In this document: positions 23,156 to 34,900 of the stretch, piece by piece
Position numbering within the stretch: position 1 is the stretch's first letter
Layout: the number at the start of each line of letters is the position of its first letter
Assembly: GCA_000727475.1 (NCBI GenBank)
Contig: KL647292.1
Span: 943,424-1,007,423, forward strand
Source: Sarcocystis neurona
Taxonomy: Eukaryota > Apicomplexa > Conoidasida > Eucoccidiorida > Sarcocystidae
Reading direction: 5' to 3'
Length of the DNA: 64,000 nt
Made by a program: the position numbers and the translations under genes
Notes under the pieces: model-generated
The model's database searches: none
What the model was told of the DNA's origin: nothing
What the model saw: only the letters and a program-made list of their open reading frames with translations

Positions 23156-25259
23156 TTCCACTGAGCCCCCAGGGTGCTCCTCCTGCCGTGTCTTGCTGTT
23201 TTCCGTTGACCTCGCTACTACCAGTGTCACTGCACCGACGACTCCTCGAGTTGCCGCTGCCAACTGCTGTGCTGCGCCGTCTCTGCTGTATTCTATGCCA
23301 CCACGGCTTCTTTTTGCTGCTGGTCGTGGTGGGTGGCGCTGTTGGGTGCAGCCGTCTTCGCCGCGCTGCTGATCGGGCAATGAAAACTGCTGGTGCTGCG
23401 GTGTTGTCCTCCTGCTGCACCTGCTTGTGGCCGCTGCTGTTGCCTCCGCCTCCCGGTGATCCACTTCCGGTTTGAGGCACGACTGTGTGTGAACAGTGTT
23501 CTTCGGGCGGTGGTTCTTTCCCGTAAGTCCCGTTGCTACCGAGGGTATGCCGCCGCTGCTGCTGCTGCTGCCTTGAGTCGCCTCTTGTCTGCGCTGCCGA
23601 GGGCTGCCTTTCTTCAGTCCCCGCCCCCGGTTTCTGTTGCTGCACTATGGTGCTCCTCTCTGCGTGCGTCGACAAAGCCAGCAATACACCTGGAAATCTG
23701 CAGCAGCACGGTCAATGACAACAGCGCCGCAGAGAGCGACGTGAGACGGCTGATGGGGATCGGGTGCCATCGGAGAAGCTGCCGTTCCCGCAGCGGCACC
23801 AACGGCGGACGTCATTCATTGTTTGCTCAAATACGGGGGCGTACACTGCTGTGTGCGGAGCCGCAGACCACCTACACGGCTTTTTTGCTTTACACTGCTG
23901 TACCCTTTTCACAATGTGTTCACGCATGTGTCTCTTGGATCTTTGCTCCGTTTGCTGCCCTCTGGTGCTTCCTACGACAACATAGCAACCAGTCATGTTG
24001 TCGCGGTGTTGGGACCTCCCGGTGCGGCTGCCGTTGCTGCCGCTGTTGCTTCTGGCAGTATGCGTCACTGCCACAGCTCGCCCAGCTTCGCTGCTTCAGA
24101 AAGTCGTTTCACCCATCCAAAGACAATGTAATTGCTGTAAGCAGCTTCATTAAAGGACCCCGCTTCGTGCCACTCGTGCTTCCGCAGCGGGGGTGCTGCG
24201 TAGCGACACTTTTGGGACGGCCGGCTGCATAATGCTGCTGTCCCGGCCTCGTCTCTGCCGCCGACACCCGAGGGAGCGTTGCTGCTTCGGGGATGACGTT
24301 GCAGGCGCTCTGGCAGTGTCGCGCCGCTCCTTCTCTTGCTACTCTGGCCACGATGTATGCTGTTGCTGGTGCTTCTGCTCCGATCACCCACGCTCCCAGC
24401 GCCGCCGCACCAGCCGCGACTGCGCCGGTAAAGCAAGCGGCAGCAGATGATCGTTGTCGGGCGACAGTGCTGCTCTGTGTTAACACAGCACGGCAGAGAA
24501 CAACGGTTCATCACGCTAGCTACTCGGCCGCTTGCTGCCCTGTTCTGCAGCCGCCGCTACCGACACAGGGACTTCTTCTCTTCTTAAGTGCTGCAGCACA
24601 GCTGCAGCTGCCTTTTTCGTCATGCGCGGACTTTTCTCTTCCTTTGCCCGTGTCGCTACTGTTTTCCGCCCCGTAGTGCTTTCCGGTGCTGCTGGTGTTG
24701 GGGCGAGCGTCTGCGGTTCGTCCCCGCTGCTGTTGCAGCAGGTCTTGGTGCTGCTGTGCATGCGACGAGTGCCACTGCTCTTCAGGTCAGTGTCCGGTCA
24801 CCTGCCTGCCCTTCCTGCTGCGTTGCTGCTATACTGCTTCACCGCAGAGGGGTTTACTTGGGGGGGTGCCAATCGCTGCTGCTGGTTATAGTCGTCAAGT
24901 TGCTCACCTGTTGTTCCTGCCGCGGCTAGGCTCCACGCCTCGTAGCAGATGCGCTGCCACTGGCGTTGGAAAGGAGCAAGTTTCTTCGCATTCCCTGCTG
25001 CCGTTGTGGCTGGTGCGGATTTCTGGCTCCCTGCACAGGCGCTCTTCCATCGGCTGAAGTCTAACCGGTGCCGCTGTTGAAGACATCTTGGCTGCCGCTG
25101 CGGCTGCTGCTCCATCACCGTCTAGCGGCGTTCTGCTGCCGGGGCACACGCTGGTTCTCTGCTGCGCTGCTGTCCTGTGTTTGTCCGGGTGCGGATCCGT
25201 CAGACGCCTGCTAATTTTCCCGTCATGCGCTGGCAGCAGCGCTTCGTCATCTCATCGAG

Positions 25260-25809
25260 GTGCCCTGCAGCGGCAGCAGCAGCGTTGCGGCAGGCAAGGC
25301 TACAGCGAGAGCAACAGCAGCAACATGTTGTTTGGTAGTCGCAGCAGCACTGCAGCAGCTGCCGCCGCAGGAAGAGGAGCCGCAAGTGGTCGACAACAAC
25401 AAGCAGCAGCAGCGACATCAAGAGCACCGGGACACCACGTCTGCCAGCACGAGAGGTACATGCGGAACGCTCCAGCAACACTACATGCGCGAGCAGAGAG
25501 TCACAGCAGCAGGGTCCACAGCAGAGCTGCGAGCTGCCCGCGGAACAGCGCCAACACAAGGAGCAGGAGATGGCAAGAGGGAGCAGTCAAAAGAACAGCA
25601 GCAGCCGAAGGAGAGGCAGCAGACGAGTAGCCGTCGCAGGCGAGACGGCAGCAACCAGAGCACGACGACCAGCGACAGAGGAAAGGGTCGAGCAGCTTAG
25701 TGAGTTCATGTGGCCCCAAGCGACGCCGAGACCTGGCAGCAGCTGCAGCGGCTACGGCAACCAAGAGAAGGGGAGTCGACGCTGCTTGTGTAAGAGCTGC
25801 AGATGCTAG
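25260..25809 (+). CDS. Low-complexity candidate exon (Gln/Ser/Arg/Ala-rich)
   Basis: The plus strand switches here to CAG/GCA orientation and all three forward frames stay open for long stretches, reading as Ala/Ser-rich, Gln/Glu-rich or Arg/Ala/Thr-rich peptides. This polarity matches the exons of the membrane-protein gene downstream, so it may be one of its 5' exons or a separate gene. No domain, start or unambiguous splice site was found and the correct frame cannot be chosen from sequence alone. Confidence 0.2.
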
Positions 25810-26525
25810 GTTTCTTTCTTCTGGGTGACTCTGCAGCCGGGAAACAAAAATCCACGAAGAGGAACACCCAGACACATACAGCAGCACTGCAAAGACAACT
25901 CCGATAAGTGTTTGCGGTGCAACTACACCTGCTGCTGGGACTTGTTCTGGACCCACGCAAATCTCTTTCTTCTCTTTGTCCCTCTCTCTTGCTCCGGTTC
26001 GCACAGAGGAGTAAATCCGGTGAGGGTGCGGCCGTTCCGCATGTCTCAAGTTGCTGTACAACGCGATTCGTACGGCTCGGCTGCTGCTGCAGCCAGAGCT
26101 GCTGCTACGGCGACCGTTCGTTTGTTTCCCGCTTTCCCCCCCCTCGAAGGAGCACGCCTTCTCCTCTGTGCGGCTGCAGCAGCAGCAGCGTCACTTTGGA
26201 CAGGTAAGACAAAGGCCGCCACATATGTACTCCCATCTACGTATACACATATATGTGTACGGGCGTCCACGTGTACATGCATGTCGTCCATTAGCTGGAG
26301 GACAGACGCTTCGATCGGCATCATCTCTTCTGTGTCTGCACGTTATTTTCTGCATGCACGTACACAGACATGTTACACACACACATGTAAATTTATACAA
26401 GCATATATATGCGTTTGTACATGTACGTGAGTGCACACTTATACGTCTGTATGTACGTGGACGTAGGCCAAGATCTACAAGAATACTCTGCAGAAAAGGA
26501 CGTATGCATGTTCTTCTTCCTCAAA

Positions 26526-26600
26526 GGTTCCAGTGTCTATATCCCCACGTGCAGCTTCTTCCTTCTTCAAGGTTCCTGTGTCCGTATCTTTCTGACGTAT
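26526..26600. repeat. 45-bp imperfect duplication
   Basis: A unit containing CTTCTTCC...CAAGGTTCC(A/T)GTGTC is repeated with a 45-bp period (GGTTCC at 26526 and 26571). It is short and diverged; its 15-codon period gives repeated Phe/Leu-rich text in one plus frame but no gene is evident. Confidence 0.45.
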
Positions 26601-26846
26601 GGAGGGCGTGCAACAAACGGCTGCTGCACATGCGCCAGTCGTCCCGCGTGGGCACGTAGTAGTCGTCGCAGCAGCATACCGCAAGGTTGTCCTCGACGTG
26701 ATACCGTTCTCCACAGGGAAGCGACTCTCACTCCATATACGTGCACCCGGTGTATGTAATACCAGCGTCCCCTGCCTGCTGCACACATACCTTGGCTGTT
26801 TTTTTGGTGTACGTACACCTGCAGGTGTGTAGACGGGGTCCCACAG

Positions 26847-27382
26847 CTGCTGCCGCGGGTCACCTTTTCGGTGAACCGATATGTTCTTCAGAGGAAGAAG
26901 CGCCGTCCCCACCGTCCGCGCAGAAGAGAAGCAGCTTTGCTGCAGCGCTTCTCCACCGCAACAGCGCGCGTGCCGTGCGCTCTGCTGCTGCTGTTGCTGC
27001 CATCATGCCTGTTGCTGGTGGGGCGAATGGTTTGACAAACCCAGCGTGTGCTGCTCACGCCGTCGCCGCTGCGGCTGCTGCTGCGCAGATCACTGCAGCA
27101 GGAGGTGCTGCGGCTCCTGGTAATACGACACTTGGCGTTGCTGCGCGCCTCGCGCTTTGTCTTTCGTCGTCTACGCTGCTCTGGTGCGTCGTCTCTTTGG
27201 CCGCTGTCGCGCTCAGGGTTGCGGTCGCTGGCAGCCGCAGCAGCGGCAGGCGCCGTCGTATCTACAGAAGCAGCAACAGCAGTAAGAGCTGGACACAGAC
27301 TCGCAACAGCAGAGTCGACTGCTGCCTCGCTGGCCGCAGCCGCACACGGACGATTAAAGAAGCACCGCACTGGCTGCAGTGA
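26847..27382 (+). CDS. Weak Ala-rich candidate exon with one hydrophobic segment
   Basis: A plus-strand frame open to a stop at 27380-27382 gives an Ala/Ser-rich peptide with one strongly hydrophobic stretch of about 25 residues (around 27150-27225), which could be a membrane segment. It lies 0.8 kb upstream of the multi-spanning protein on the same strand and might belong to that gene. The antisense frame 26888-27484 is open as well. No family match. Confidence 0.18.
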
Positions 27383-28166
27383 CACACTCTCACGAGCCGG
27401 GCAAGGTGCTCCGTGTGAACAGGGACAGCAACGGCGCCGACAGCAGCCGTACCTCAGCAGCAGCAGCCGCGGAGCTGCAGCCATCCTGGTAGCAGCTGCG
27501 GCAGAGCTTCAGCACCGGCGTCGACAATACTGCAACGACAGAACCAGTAGCAGCAGCTGCTCATTCAACAACGCTTCGCAGAGAGCTCCACGTGCTGCAC
27601 GTCGGGCGCAATTAGCGCCACGGATTGTGTGGATAAAAAAAAACTGAGGTAGAGGAAGAACAGCAGCAGGAGGACGAGCAGCAGTTGCAGTTGCAAATAT
27701 GAAGAAACTTCAGTGCCGTAGGTACACAGGAAGTCTAAAGTACTCGAATAACGACGAGCATCCCCACGCGTTCGTGGGGTCCAAGCAGCAACTAGGGAAG
27801 CTCTCGACAGAGTGCGCGCAGCAGGAGCAGCTGCTGCTGGTTTGCACTGCGGCAGGCAGGAGCGTTTGCACGCACTTCAACAGCGGTCTTCGCAGCAGCG
27901 GAAGAACTACTCGAAAGGGCTTCAGCAGGGAAGCGGCCGCGCGACACGCACGACAGCAGCAGCAGAAAGGGGGGTAGAAGCAGCAGCAGCAAAGGCCGTA
28001 CCAGCAGCAACACTAAGGACATTGGCAGCAGCAGCAGCTACAACAACGGCAGTACCAGGAGCAGCAGCAGCAACAACGGCAGTAGCAGCAGCTGCGCCGG
28101 GTAGAATTCTAAAGTTTGTTGCTTCCTGCGTGTATCTCAAGCACAGAGAGGAGCAACAAGGGCAAC

Positions 28167-31100
28167 ATGGAGAGCTGCGTCCGACCGAGCGTGGTTGACG
28201 GTGGCGCTTCTACGATAAAAGACGCAAACGTAGACGGGGACGCATACTGGCTGAAGACGCTGAATGCTGCAAACGGCGCTGGTGCAGAGTTAGAAGATTC
28301 TTGTAGGTGTTCATGCGTACCTGGTTGCGGCTGGGTCTCTGGTCAAGGCGCAGCAACGGCTCCGTCAGTGCCAGCCAGAGGTCCAGCAGCAGCTGCAGCA
28401 ACTACCGTAGCAGCAGGGAGTGCAGGAGCACCAAAGGGAGAGCTTCCTGCACGTACGCTCTCCTCGACAAAGATAGGTCCTGTGCCAGCAGCAGCGTGGG
28501 ACCGGACGTTAGCAACAAATGGAGGAGCAGGGGCTAGGCGAGGAGTCGCTGCTCCTGCAGCGGCAATGCGTGCGGCAGCAGCAGCAGCAGATTCGGCACC
28601 CGCCGACGGACTTGCTGTTGGGGACTTTGCTGCGATCTCACCTGTGTCGAGGACAGCCGTCGTATCACCGAAGGCGGGAGAAGCTGCAGCATGTGCAATA
28701 GAAGTGCGTCCGCCGGCAGCAGCCTCAGCAGCAACAGGTGAGCGAGAACTGTTGACGACAACCCGACGCGAGGGTAGACGCCGCAGCAGGAACACCAGTT
28801 TGAGCATCAGCAGAAGCGGCAGCGAGGAGGGAAGGAGAAGCAGCAGCAGCAGGAGTGGTAGCAGTAGTAGCAGCAGTAACAACGTAGCTGCAGTCGTTCG
28901 TTTGAAGCAAGTGAATGGCAAGAAGCGCAGCAGCAAGTTGGTAAGTTGCAGCCCGGCGCTGTTGCTGCGGCGGCGGTTCAAGTGTTTTGCCAGAGAGCTC
29001 GTGAGCGGCGGAGGAGGGCAACAATGCCAGTACCGTAAAGGCTCGGTTTGTGCAGCGAAGCCGCAGCAGCAGCACAAAGACTGCGGCGCAGATCAAGAGC
29101 CCTCGGCGGTGGTAATGGTGTCGGACTGCGACAGGTTCTACGTTTGTGCCGTTGACTCGGAACGGGATGATGATTCTGTAGGTCTCTCTCTCTCTCCAGC
29201 TGCAGACGCAGCAGGAGCAGAGCCAGCCGCCGCCCGCGCAGGGACTGCCTTCGTCTTTTCTGTGACGGCTGTTTGCCATGCTGCTGCTCCTGCGGCAGCG
29301 GTCACAGAGGAGGACGTCAGTCGGCGCAGCAACAGCCATTCGTTCCTGCAAGGAGAAATGAGTGAAGCACGTTCTGAATTCCTGCAGCAACCGCAACAGC
29401 AGAGGCGGGGGGCGGCTGAGGACGAGCAGGGTGGAAGTTACTGCCAAGCGAGAGGTGATGAAAGTGCTGTTCGCGGGCAAGTGGGAAGCGATGCATCATG
29501 TGGTTCAAGTGAGCCGCAGCGACCAGCACTCACGCCATCAGGAGCAGACGCTCGGAGCAGAGATTCGCTGGGTCGGGGCATGCGGAGACGCACGGTGGTG
29601 GCGGATCGGGCAGAAGGAGGAGAACAGAGGGGAGGAGAGGTGGCCGCGGCTCCGGCTTCTGATGGTGGCAGAGTGCGTTTCAGCTCTTCAGGCCTTAGCG
29701 GTGCCGGTGGCGTGCCTTTTAGACGAGGCGGCAGTGTGTTTGCTGCTCCTTCGGCTGCTGCCGGATTGACACACGAGAGCAGCAGAAGACAAAGACCCTT
29801 CGTGGCACTGCTCGTGCTGCAGCTGTGTCTGTGTGGGGCACTGCTGGTGACTGCATGCGTCGGCTTCGCACGCCTCAGAGACATCCGTGTGGAAGGTGAG
29901 AACCCTGGTGACGCGGTTGGCTTTCCGAGGAGTGGTGGCTTCAGCTGGGCGCGCGGAAGCGAGTCTCTGGTGCAAGTGATGTTGCTGCTGCCTGCTCTTC
30001 TCGGCTCCGCGTGCTCGTTATTGAAACTTTGCTTCTGTTCAGTAGTCGTTCTTCCCTCGGGAAGGCGGCCGGCGTCGCGCTGGCCGGGACTGCCGTTGTT
30101 CCATGAGTGTCTGCATGTGCTGAGCGGCCGCCTTCGCCGGCAACGGGGTCACCTTGATGAGCAACAAGACACGACAAAGAATCTGTTGTTGCCTGTGCAC
30201 CAGGAGTATTCTTTTTTACGCACTTCCACGTATGGACACGGATTGCGGCCCCGTCGCTCCATGATTCAACATCTGCCTGCCCGTCGTGGACACCATACTT
30301 ATCATCGCAGCCGAAGGCAGGAAGCAGCAGCACTCGCCTGTTCGCTGCTGCTGGCCCTTTGTAGTGCTGCCCTTCTCCTGCCTTCAGTAGTCGTCTGGGA
30401 CGCCTTCTGCCACTTCTCAGACCGCGACTGGACACAGCAGCAGCCGCTGCAGATGCTCCCGAATTACTCTCTTTCAGAGTCGCAGCAGGCGCGCCAACAT
30501 GCGGCTCGCCTATGCGATGACAGAAGTATTGTGCTGTGCTGCTTTTTCCTGGCTTTTCTGCTGAGCATCTCTGAGCTGCTGCTGCTCTGGCTGCACCGCA
30601 AGGTCGCCACCGCTGCTGCTGTTGCTGCAGGGGCGGCAGCTGCTGCTGCTCTGGCTGCGACTATGGCGTACGCTACTCCTGCCTTCGAACGCCGCATGCC
30701 TTCTATAGCTCCACAGCGGCGTACGTTGCAGCTTTCTGGGGCTTTCCTTTCTGCCTCAGCAGCAGCGAATAACGGCAACAGAGAGGAGCAGCAGCCGCAG
30801 CCGCATGGATGCACTGGTGGGGATGACCTGCGGCACCCTGCGAAACGACGGGCCGGTGACGCTGCCGGAGGTCGGCAGCAGCGTCCAGAGTACGACGGGC
30901 GAGGGTCTGCAAAACTAGCCGGCCCCGCGGGTTCGTCACCGCCGGCAGCAACGCGAGGGGAAGGAGCGAGTTTGGGGAAGTACAAGCCTTTCTGCAGGTG
31001 CTTAGGTTTTTCTGGAAAGAATCACGAAGGGAGCCGCGCTGGAGAGGCGGGCACAAAGCGTGGGCTGCTGGTGGAAGGGCGGCAACAGCAGCCTCAACAG

Positions 31101-31901
31101 AAGGATCCTGCGGCATGGCAGGGCAAAGATATAGCTGCAGCTGGAGAAGGGGGGGACATCGGTAACACGAGGGGGAGAGGACAGGGCACGTGTGCGTGTT
31201 GCTGGGCAAGCTGCAGCTTGTGGGAGGCAGTTCTGCTGCTGGGATATTTCAAGTTCCTTGCTGGCTGCGTGCTTGTGTTTGCTGCTTCACTGCTGCTGCA
31301 CGAGCAAAGCTGCTATCGCAGCACTCACGCATTCCTGCGAACACAGACGCTGCATGCAGCAGCTCGTGCTGCTGCTGAAGCAGGAAATCCAATCTCGCTT
31401 TCTTCCTTTGAGACGCGGTACACACTGGAAGGTACACTAGTGCTGCCGGTTACGGTACGCCAAGAAGTCGACCTCTTTTTTGGTACTGCGGCTACAGGCA
31501 TGATGGTCATCGCAAGCGTAAATATCGTATGTGGGGCGTATGGCGCTGTTGTAGGATGGAAGCGCAGCCCACTTTTGTCTGGTCTGAATGTTTTGCTCAA
31601 TGCCATTATTATCTGGATGGAGTTTGCTGCGTGCGTCGGGCTCCTCTTTGCTGCCGCCGGCTTGAACTTTTTCTGCAACTACACCAAGTACCCCGTAAGC
31701 CAGGAGCCGTTGCCGCGCTTCCTCGCGAGCTACGTCTGCAATAGCAGCAATCCTGCGTTCTACGTAGGCTGGGCTGCTGCTGGTGTAGCGTTTCTTATTG
31801 TCCTTTGTGACCTCATTGTAGATTTTGTGTTGCTATTTAGAGAAGTACGTGGCAAATGCAGTCAGCAGGTTCCCGGTTTTGCTGCAGCCCTGCCTGAGTA
31901 A
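28167..31901 (+). CDS. Multi-pass membrane protein with low-complexity N-terminus, 1244 residues
   Basis: The ATG at 28167 is the first in a frame that has a stop at 28110-28112, and the frame runs to TAA at 31899-31901. Residues 1 to about 540 are Ala/Ser/Arg/Gln-rich and probably disordered. About nine hydrophobic segments follow, near residues 544-568, 602-628, 723-749, 787-812, 814-836, 1017-1045, 1103-1128, 1142-1171 and 1198-1225. The last four, with a 55-residue loop after the first, a short middle loop and a Cys-containing loop before the last, have a tetraspan-like layout. No catalytic or transporter motif is seen, so I call it an uncharacterised integral membrane protein, probably coccidian-specific. 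The sense strand has CAG polarity, supporting coding. Bases 28738-29199 may be an in-frame intron. Further 5' exons are possible. Confidence 0.68.
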   Translation: MESCVRPSVVDGGASTIKDANVDGDAYWLKTLNAANGAGAELEDSCRCSCVPGCGWVSGQGAATAPSVPARGPAAAAATTVAAGSAGAPKGELPARTLSSTKIGPVPAAAWDRTLATNGGAGARRGVAAPAAAMRAAAAAADSAPADGLAVGDFAAISPVSRTAVVSPKAGEAAACAIEVRPPAAASAATGERELLTTTRREGRRRSRNTSLSISRSGSEEGRRSSSSRSGSSSSSSNNVAAVVRLKQVNGKKRSSKLVSCSPALLLRRRFKCFARELVSGGGGQQCQYRKGSVCAAKPQQQHKDCGADQEPSAVVMVSDCDRFYVCAVDSERDDDSVGLSLSPAADAAGAEPAAARAGTAFVFSVTAVCHAAAPAAAVTEEDVSRRSNSHSFLQGEMSEARSEFLQQPQQQRRGAAEDEQGGSYCQARGDESAVRGQVGSDASCGSSEPQRPALTPSGADARSRDSLGRGMRRRTVVADRAEGGEQRGGEVAAAPASDGGRVRFSSSGLSGAGGVPFRRGGSVFAAPSAAAGLTHESSRRQRPFVALLVLQLCLCGALLVTACVGFARLRDIRVEGENPGDAVGFPRSGGFSWARGSESLVQVMLLLPALLGSACSLLKLCFCSVVVLPSGRRPASRWPGLPLFHECLHVLSGRLRRQRGHLDEQQDTTKNLLLPVHQEYSFLRTSTYGHGLRPRRSMIQHLPARRGHHTYHRSRRQEAAALACSLLLALCSAALLLPSVVVWDAFCHFSDRDWTQQQPLQMLPNYSLSESQQARQHAARLCDDRSIVLCCFFLAFLLSISELLLLWLHRKVATAAAVAAGAAAAAALAATMAYATPAFERRMPSIAPQRRTLQLSGAFLSASAAANNGNREEQQPQPHGCTGGDDLRHPAKRRAGDAAGGRQQRPEYDGRGSAKLAGPAGSSPPAATRGEGASLGKYKPFCRCLGFSGKNHEGSRAGEAGTKRGLLVEGRQQQPQQKDPAAWQGKDIAAAGEGGDIGNTRGRGQGTCACCWASCSLWEAVLLLGYFKFLAGCVLVFAASLLLHEQSCYRSTHAFLRTQTLHAAARAAAEAGNPISLSSFETRYTLEGTLVLPVTVRQEVDLFFGTAATGMMVIASVNIVCGAYGAVVGWKRSPLLSGLNVLLNAIIIWMEFAACVGLLFAAAGLNFFCNYTKYPVSQEPLPRFLASYVCNSSNPAFYVGWAAAGVAFLIVLCDLIVDFVLLFREVRGKCSQQVPGFAAALPE
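28738..29199 (+). other. Possible in-frame (retained) intron inside the membrane-protein gene
   Basis: CAG|GTGAGC at 28735-28743 is a strong donor and TCTCTCTCTCTCCAG ending at 29199 is a strong acceptor. The 462-bp interval is a multiple of three, has no stop, and both borders fall in phase 1, so spliced and unspliced forms would both be in frame. The interval encodes a Ser/Arg-rich part of the disordered N-terminus. Confidence 0.4.
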
Positions 31902-34900
31902 AGACTGCTACAGCCAATGATGTTGGTGGAGACAGAGAAGGAACAACCGGCGGGTGCGCCCGGCTGCCGATGAGGGTTCGCTGGAAGGTCTCCCCCTGCA
32001 GACGCTGCTCGATTGGCAGCCACATGTGAAGTCGAGGAGAGCCCCAGCGCGTCTTCATGATAGTGCTTCGAGCCTCAGTGCATGCATGGTGTTGCGGCCG
32101 CTGCGGAGGCCGCTGCTTGAGTACGACGCGCGTACAGCATCGCGAGTGGAAGAGAGGAAGGCTACAGCGTACAAATGTGCCGCTTGTAGTATAGGTAGAG
32201 GAGGAGGTATTCTGGGACAAACGAGAGATGCAGGGCCGCTTCCACATACAGGAGACGAGGTGCCGTTCCGGCTCTCAATGGGAGCTCTCGCTGATCGTAG
32301 TCTTGCCGCCCCTTCCGCCACTGCTCCTGTTTTGCTTTTCTGTTTTACTCCTCAGTGGGAACGTGACGCATTCCAGGAGGACGGGGCAGAGGAAACATTA
32401 AACAGCAGTGCTGCGGCAACGTCACCACAGAACACACTCTGGTGAGATAAAACTTGGGCTATCAAGTAGCCCGCAATCGTTCGAGCAAGCGATATCAAAC
32501 ATTTGATGCAGCCCAGCATAAGAAATGCAGTAGTTTGAGAAACAACGCTGGGAATGGCCGGGCAGCGGCAGCGTAGCAACAGGAAGGACGGATCAACAAA
32601 GGCAAGCAGGAGCCGCGTAGACGGCTGGACCCCCTGGAGTAGCATTTCGTTGCTCCGGTGATTGCTGCCTGACGGGCGGTTGCAGCTGCTAAACGGGCCA
32701 CCGCCGCAGCCCGTGCTTTGGCAGCTGTTGCTTCGTTTCCAGAGTGCTCGTGTTGTTCCACATGCAAGTGCAGCACCTGCAGACTACTACAGTTGTGTCA
32801 CTCCAACTTTGTTCCACGGTGAAGACATTGAGTCCTTTCCCTTCTGGCAAAGCGCGTAAGGGGCGCACCCTGCTGCAACAGTTGCGGTCTGATGTATGGC
32901 AGGGTAAGCAGCAACTGTGAAACACATCAGTGGCACGAAACCAGGTGTATATTCAAGGTGACCGGCTTCTTTTATCTCCAGCGAACAGAACCTGAACACC
33001 GTGTGCCTGCGACAGCAGGTGAAGCAGCAACAGCACGTGGATTAACAAACGCGGCAGAAGGAGGTGCAAGAAGGTGCTGGAGTGACAGACTGAGCAGCAC
33101 GACGTGCAACAGCTCAACCTGCAGTAGTACAGGGACGCCATTGGGGCTGCAGATGCGAAAGCTGCTAGGGCACGCACGCGGCTAAGACAGCAGCAAAGCC
33201 AGCATTCGCAGGCACGTTCAGCAGCGGTGGCGCTCTTGTGAAGTCGGGTGCCCCTAGGTAGATGATGTGAGTATGTGTGTGTCTCTGTAGGCAAACCTGT
33301 GTACGTCTGTCTTTAGATTACATGCAGGCGCATTCAGGTATTTATGTATTACGCATAGAATGGTAGGAACACTGGTAATAAAGCGAAACGTTTCCATAGG
33401 TACTCACTAAGCTGCAACTATTGCGACTGTTCGGGGCATCGGCACAAAGGGCATCCGTTATTGTGCACGTTACAAACCTTGTACCTCTTTCAGCTCATGC
33501 TCCGTCTTCTTTACAGTCATGCCGTGCTCACCGGGCGAAATCTCTTCACAATTTGCTACGAAAATTTTGGTGTGGTCACACCCCAAATTCGCTATCGTGT
33601 TGCGGCCACATATTACATTGCTGTTGTCGGCGGTGTGCTGATCTGGTTGATGAGTTCTGCACGGACTTGCAAGTCTTGTATTTCCGTACCAATGTTTTGC
33701 TTGTGTACAAGTTTTATAGTCTGCCGTGCGCATATTAGGGTATAAAAGTGTGGAAGGTTTAAGTTGTTCGTGGTATTCCTCGCACAACGCAGTAGGCAGG
33801 TTTTGTCTAATGTGTGTCCTCCTCAACGTGTTACACCTGCCTCTCTATGCTTGCATAGATGAATGTGTATAATTCCGCGTACGTGTGTATACATGTATAT
33901 CTTCATATTGCCTTGCGACCGCTACAGGCAGAGCGTGTAGGATGTTGCAGGCACTGAACGAGGAAAAATGATCAAGTAGCAATTCGCATCAGACAGCAGG
34001 AAGTGAAAAGTGTTCTAGTTCGTGACCACACACTGCTCCCTCACAAAAAAATGATTAGTAATCAGTCGTGCACGTGGCCTGTATGTTACTGTGCAGCACG
34101 TTATTCGCTGAGTTTGCCATCCCACTCCGGATACGGAGCTCTAATGTATCCGTGCCGCACCTAATTGTCACAGACAGCCGTCTGTAGCTACGCATTCACG
34201 GTGTCTGCTTTCCTTTTGTACGAAAATGAAGAGCTAGAGGTTTTACAGGCTGCAGGACAGCACCCGCCTGTAACTACGCGTTCACCATACCTGCTTCCCA
34301 GTTGTACGCACGTGAAGAGCTACGGGTTTTACGGGCTGCAGGTGCACACATCTGAGACGGTTGCAGTCGCGTACGTCTAACTGTTCGCCTGCGCCTTTAC
34401 GGTTTCCTTTTTAGGGTCGATGCGAAGGTCTGCACGTTTGCGCGTGCCGCAGTTCTACGTGTGGTGATGCGTTCCGCCTTGTCCTACAAGTGTACACTCG
34501 TAGGCTTAGACGTAGACTCATTTTCCCACACATTCGGCGAGCCTCACGTCAGCGTCAGCACATACTGGTGCGTCATAGCTGCGCACAAGCGTTGTCACAA
34601 AAAGATGAAAGGGAAGTTTACCTCTTGGATGCAGTTGCCGTTTCCATTGCCGCTCCACTCGTGTACGGTGGCGTTGCTCGGCTGTCGAGAACCACTCTGT
34701 ATGCGTCTTCTACTGCGGTTTCCGTGCCGCTCTTGTCACTATTTGTAGTTCTGTTCTCTAGACACGGATCTTCTCTGACCTGTTTCTCTTTTGCTTTAGA
34801 TACCTCGCGCTGCTGCTGACGGCCAGCGATCCCTGCTGAAAGTGCTATTCCATTGCCTGCTGCTGAACTTGGTGGTTGCAGCCTCTGTGCTCTGTAGCGA

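Larger units (their letters stand above)
18814..25259. other. Triplet-rich stretch without a defensible gene
   Basis: The plus strand alternates between CTG-type islands (18814-19060, 19850-20250, 22400-25130) and CAG-type islands (19430-19820, 20450-20860). Open frames abound in all registers but none shows a domain. Between 20900 and 22400 the sequence is AT-richer, with (GT)n/(TA)n at 21021-21046 and TA runs near 21875-21890 and 22240-22275, and is probably intergenic. A minus-strand Gln-rich frame at 18830-19100 could be a further 5' exon of the large gene, but splice borders are unclear. Confidence 0.4.

Noticed and set aside
22411..25130. Many Leu/Ala/Cys-rich plus-strand frames
   Set aside because: CTG-polarity island with an out-of-frame 100-bp duplication; it behaves like intron or intergenic sequence.
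29896..30997. Possible second intron (GAAG|GTGAGA to TTTCTGCAG) in the membrane-protein gene
   Set aside because: The length of 1102 bp would shift the frame and it would remove several clear membrane segments.
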